A DNA stretch of 64,000 bases from Desulfobacterales bacterium (GTDB lineage: Bacteria; Desulfobacterota; Desulfobacteria; Desulfobacterales; JANQIE01): contig JANQIE010000063.1 of assembly GCA_028282295.1 (NCBI GenBank), positions 1-64,000 of the forward strand. Reading direction: 5' to 3'. Positions 60,908 to 64,000 of this stretch are shown piece by piece. A program made the position numbers and the translations under genes. Every line of letters starts with the position of its first letter. The first letter of the stretch is position 1. The notes under the pieces were generated by a model. It was not told the origin of the DNA, made no database searches, and saw only the letters and a program-made list of their open reading frames with translations.

Positions 60908-61951
60908 GTGGCAACAGCGCCGCGCAGATTGAAACCGAACGTGTTTGCAGACATCATCGACCAGGAACCTGTCATTCGAATTCTAAGGGCCTACCTTGCA
61001 AACGGCACACTGCCGCATGCCTTGCTGTTTGCCGGCATACCCGGCATCGGCAAGAAAACCACCGCCCAGGCCCTGGCCATGGCCGTCAATTGCCTGCACA
61101 ATACCCCGCAGGCGGCCACGGACACCGATGGGCGCCCCCAAACACCTGCCGCCGACGCCTGCGGTCATTGTATTGCCTGTCGTAAAATCGCCAACCGCAC
61201 CCATCCGGATGTGATTCGGATCGAGCCGGAAAACAGGGTGTTGAGAATTGGCCGGATTCGCGACCTGTGTACGCAGGTCGCCATGAAACCTTATGAAGCC
61301 CGGCACCGTGTAATTCTCATCAGCGACGCGCACACCATGAATGCGGAAGCGGCCAATGCGTTGTTAAAACTGCTGGAGGAACCACCGGATTGCACCCTCT
61401 TAATTCTAACCGCGGCGGAGCGTTCCGATCTTTTGCCCACCATCGTGTCACGGTGTCAGTGCCTGCGTTTCACGCCGCTCGACCGCCGCAAACTTGCAGA
61501 GTTGATCGCCGCGCGGCAGCACCTTGACCCTCCGGCCGCCGAACTGGCGGCAACGCTGGCCGGCGGCAGTGTAACCAAAGCCGAAGCGCTGACCGATGCC
61601 GACGTTGTCAATTTTCGCCGCTGGCTGCTGACAACCATCGATCAACTGCCGGCCCAACCGCCGGCCGTGGCCCTGGCCGTGGCGGAAGAAATCAGCAAAG
61701 ATAAAACCGCTGCCACGGATGCGCTGGAACTGATTCAAACCTATGTACGCGATTTGGTGGTTTGGCGCTACGCCCCAAAGAAGATAATCAACCTGGATCT
61801 GCAAGCCGCCATTGCGCATAGCGCCTCCAAGGTTCCGGTGGCCGACCTGCTGGCGCGCTACGAGGCGATTCAAAAAACCCAAAAGGAGATGGGCGCCAAT
61901 GTGAATTTAAGATTGTCCCTGGAACGGCTTTTTTTGAAACTGGCCGCGTGA
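60908..61951 (+). CDS. holB: DNA polymerase III delta' subunit
   Basis: HolB is part of the clamp loader. The 347-residue product has the Walker A region FAGIPGIGKKTTAQALAMAV, the zinc module ACGHCIACRKI (C-x2-C-x2-C) near residues 88-98, the SRC arginine finger motif in VSRCQCLRFTPL and helices for the collar. The start is a GTG at 60908 with no clear ribosome site, so a downstream start remains possible. It is followed by ricT and metG on the same strand. Confidence 0.92.
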   Translation: MATAPRRLKPNVFADIIDQEPVIRILRAYLANGTLPHALLFAGIPGIGKKTTAQALAMAVNCLHNTPQAATDTDGRPQTPAADACGHCIACRKIANRTHPDVIRIEPENRVLRIGRIRDLCTQVAMKPYEARHRVILISDAHTMNAEAANALLKLLEEPPDCTLLILTAAERSDLLPTIVSRCQCLRFTPLDRRKLAELIAARQHLDPPAAELAATLAGGSVTKAEALTDADVVNFRRWLLTTIDQLPAQPPAVALAVAEEISKDKTAATDALELIQTYVRDLVVWRYAPKKIINLDLQAAIAHSASKVPVADLLARYEAIQKTQKEMGANVNLRLSLERLFLKLAA

Positions 61952-61967
61952 ACGCAAGATGACAAAC

Positions 61968-62110
61968 CTGAGGGCTCACGCAAGAACAATTTCCCCTTTC
62001 AGGCGCCCGGCTTCGCACCCGGCTTCAGATCAGGTTGGCCCGGCCTGACCTGAAGCCGGGTGCGAAGCCGGGCGCCTGAAATGTGAAATTATTTTTGCGC
62101 GAGCCCTCAG
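61968..62110. repeat. Family R2 complete palindrome (143 bp) between holB and ricT
   Basis: CTGAGGGCTCACGCAAGAAC at 61968 and TTATTTTTGCGCGAGCCCTC ending at 62109 are reverse complements with few mismatches. The inner arms (AGGCGCCCGGCTTCGCACCC pairs with GGGTGCGAAGCCGGGCGCCT) are perfect. It lies inside a gene pair that is otherwise tightly ordered. Confidence 0.9.
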
Positions 62111-62132
62111 CAACAAAGGATCGATCAGTATT

Positions 62133-62945
62133 ATGAATAAGGTAGTCGGAGTCCGATTTAAATCGGCGGGCAAAGTATACGATTTTGACAGCGGTGCATT
62201 TGTGCTGCACCAAGGCGATCATGTGATTGTCGAAACCGAAAACGGACTCGGCTTCGGCACCGTGGCGATTGCGCCGATACCGGCCGACAAACGCAAGTCC
62301 GACCGTAAGCTCAAAAAAGTATACCGGCTGGCGAGCGACAAGGACCGGCGGCAGTTGAAAAAAAACAAGGCCCTGGAGAAAAGAGCCCATACCCAGGCAT
62401 TGAAGTTTATCAATAAGCTGGGCCTGGAAATGAACCTATTCACGGTGGAATGCACCTTTGATGCGAATAAATTGACCTTTTTCTTCACGGCTGAAGGACG
62501 GGTCGATTTCCGGCAGCTCGTCAAAATGCTGGTGAAAGCCATGGGCACCCGGATTGAAATGCGCCAGGTCGGCATTCGCAATCAAGCCAAAATGTGCGGG
62601 GGGCTGGGCCGCTGCGGACGGCATATTTGCTGTTCATCATTCATCGAAAAATTTGAGCCGGTATCGATTCGCATGGCCAAAGAACAAAACCTGTCCCTCA
62701 ATCCAACCAAAATCTCCGGTCAATGTGGACGTTTGATGTGCTGCCTGACCTTTGAATTTCAGACGTACAAAGAACTTCGGGCATCACTTCCCAAAGTGGG
62801 TAAATTTGTCAAAGCACGCCAAGGGCGGGGCAAGATCATCCGACACAACCCCTTGGGAAAACGTCTGACAATTAAGCTGGAAGACGGCAAGGAGCTAGAG
62901 ATTTGCAGCAAGGACATATTGAAAGTAGAGGTAAAGAAAAAATGA
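62133..62945 (+). CDS. ricT: RicT/YaaT (PSP1) family protein
   Basis: RicT is part of the RicAFT complex that tunes RNase Y action and phosphorelay in Bacillus; PSP1 proteins are also common next to holB in diverse bacteria. The 270-residue product has the PSP1 domain (about 70-180) and the conserved Cys clusters CGGLGRCGRHICCSSFIEKF and ISGQCGRLMCCLTFEFQTYK, likely Fe-S ligands. It starts with ATG at 62133 and overlaps metG by 4 bp (ATGA). Confidence 0.92.
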   Translation: MNKVVGVRFKSAGKVYDFDSGAFVLHQGDHVIVETENGLGFGTVAIAPIPADKRKSDRKLKKVYRLASDKDRRQLKKNKALEKRAHTQALKFINKLGLEMNLFTVECTFDANKLTFFFTAEGRVDFRQLVKMLVKAMGTRIEMRQVGIRNQAKMCGGLGRCGRHICCSSFIEKFEPVSIRMAKEQNLSLNPTKISGQCGRLMCCLTFEFQTYKELRASLPKVGKFVKARQGRGKIIRHNPLGKRLTIKLEDGKELEICSKDILKVEVKKK

Positions 62946-64000
62946 GAGATGCTTTTTATATCACTACCCCCATCTATTACGTCAACGCCCGCCCACATTT
63001 AGGGCACGCGTATACAACCATCGTGGCGGACGTGGCGCGCCGGTTCAACGCCATGCAACAAAAGCAGACTTATTTTTTGACCGGCACCGATGAGCATGGT
63101 GATAAAATCGTGCGGGCGGCCAAGAAAGAAAACTTGAGCCCGCGGGCCTATGTCGACCAGATCAGCCGGCTGTACCAGGAGTTGTGGCCGGAGCTGAAAA
63201 TCTCCAACGATCAATTCATCCGGACCACCGACGCGGCCCATATGGCGGTGGTCGAGCAAATTCTACAAAAAATTTACGACAACGGCGATATCTATTTCAG
63301 CGAATATGAAGGACTGTATTGTTTCGGTTGCGAGCGCTTTTACACCGAACGCGAACTCGTGGACGGTAAATGCCCGGACCATCAAACCGAGCCGGAAAAG
63401 ATCAAGGAATCGAATTACTTTTTCAAAATGAGCCGCTACCAGCAATGGCTCATCGATCACATAAACACCAATCCGGATTTTATCCGCCCCGAAAGATATC
63501 GCAACGAAGTCCTGGCATTTCTGCGCGAGCCGTTGGAAGATTTATGCATCTCGCGGCCCAAATCCCGGCTCAAGTGGGGTATCAGCCTCCCCTTTGACAA
63601 CAATTACGTCACCTACGTCTGGTTCGACGCCCTGATCAACTACCTTTCCGCCCTAGGCTGGCCCGATGATGAAAAGTACCAGAAATTCTGGCCCGCCGTG
63701 CAGCACGTGGTGGCCAAGGATATTTTGAAACCGCACGGCATCTATTGGCCCATCATGCTCAAAGCCGCCGGCATACCGATTTACAATCACCTGAACGTGC
63801 ACGGCTACTGGAACGTGGACGACAGCAAAATGTCGAAAAGCATCGGCAACGTCGTCGACCCGCTGAATATGAAAAACGTCTTCGGCCTCGACGCCTTTCG
63901 CTTCTTTTTGATGCGCGACATGGTTTTTGGACTCGATTCGAGCTTCAACCAGCAGGCGCTGGTCCAACGCACCAACGCCGATCTGGCCAACGATCTGGGC
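62942..64000 (+). CDS. metG: Methionyl-tRNA synthetase (3' part beyond the window)
   Basis: The first 353 codons are present and the gene is cut by the window end. MRDAFYITTPIYYVNARPHL leads to the HIGH-type motif PHLGHAYTT. The zinc knuckle CFGCERFYTE and the KMSKS motif, here KMSKSIGNVVDPL near residue 299, are present, so the core enzyme is intact. It charges tRNA-Met. It follows ricT with an ATGA overlap. Confidence 0.97.
   Translation, partial: MRDAFYITTPIYYVNARPHLGHAYTTIVADVARRFNAMQQKQTYFLTGTDEHGDKIVRAAKKENLSPRAYVDQISRLYQELWPELKISNDQFIRTTDAAHMAVVEQILQKIYDNGDIYFSEYEGLYCFGCERFYTERELVDGKCPDHQTEPEKIKESNYFFKMSRYQQWLIDHINTNPDFIRPERYRNEVLAFLREPLEDLCISRPKSRLKWGISLPFDNNYVTYVWFDALINYLSALGWPDDEKYQKFWPAVQHVVAKDILKPHGIYWPIMLKAAGIPIYNHLNVHGYWNVDDSKMSKSIGNVVDPLNMKNVFGLDAFRFFLMRDMVFGLDSSFNQQALVQRTNADLANDLG

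Overview
The window (about 55% GC by eye) comes from a motile, didermic, probably anaerobic bacterium. The best guess is Desulfobacterota, order Desulfobacterales. This rests on the layout of a large sigma-54-controlled flagellar cluster, genes for lptD, ferredoxin and RNase J, a CysK-CysRS fusion, and intergenic space crowded with small palindromic repeats. No rRNA, tRNA or CRISPR array was recognised. The taxonomic call is inference from gene content, not a database match.

Layout. (1) 0.2-20.3 kb, minus strand: one flagellar regulon. Read in the direction of transcription it is flgB-flgC-fliE-fliF-fliG-fliH-fliI-fliJ-motE-like, then fliK-flgD-flgE, then motA-motB-(motB-like)-fliL-fliM-fliN-fliO-fliP-fliQ-fliR. 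Each of the three blocks has a sigma-54 -24/-12 candidate in front of it (20393, 12136 and 7578); two are near-perfect. A plus-strand TerB-like gene sits as an island at 12.3 kb. (2) 20.3-21.6 kb: a repeat nest with no convincing gene. (3) 21.6-27.4 kb: an FlbD/FlrC-like sigma-54 activator, an AMIN+TPR protein, and a second sigma-54 activator whose receiver domain is degenerate. (4) 27.5-31.4 kb: cheY, a cheX-like phosphatase, two PilZ proteins and an HD-GYP response regulator, i.e. chemotaxis and c-di-GMP signalling. (5) 31.6-39 kb: mixed genes: flavin reductase, thiol peroxidase, a QTMAN-like glycosyltransferase, a second motAB pair behind a sigma-28-like promoter, an HMG-CoA-lyase-like enzyme, and a glycosyltransferase/methyltransferase pair. 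(6) 39.0-46.0 kb, minus strand: MCP, then a PAS/SpoIIE/HATPase receptor, a STAS protein, an ADP-ribosylglycohydrolase and a second cheX. This looks like a transducer coupled to a partner-switching module. (7) 46.1-57.4 kb, minus strand: methyltransferase, ftsK, rnj, plsC, ferredoxin, an unknown 331-residue protein, the cysK-cysRS fusion, tmk and surE. (8) 57.5-64 kb, plus strand: lptD, a NusG paralogue, an HU/IHF-type gene, holB, ricT and metG (cut by the window end).

How it fits together. The three flagellar blocks build the export gate, switch, MS ring, hook and stators. The two sigma-54 activators next door are the likely transcriptional controllers. CheY, CheX, PilZ and HD-GYP proteins would act on the switch and on c-di-GMP. 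The second MotAB pair would be a late, exchangeable stator.

Most unusual features: a CysK fused to a cysteinyl-tRNA-synthetase-like domain that has lost both the HIGH and KMSKS signatures; a MotB-like protein without the membrane aspartate, next to a normal MotB; the MCP/SpoIIE-kinase/STAS/ADP-ribosylglycohydrolase/CheX cluster; a bacterial relative of the tRNA-queuosine mannosyltransferase; and at least four families of dispersed palindromic or AT-rich repeats. The repeats lie even between fliQ and fliR, fliN and fliO, fliH and fliI, and holB and ricT. One 144-145 bp family shows apparent 4-bp target duplications, as expected of a MITE.
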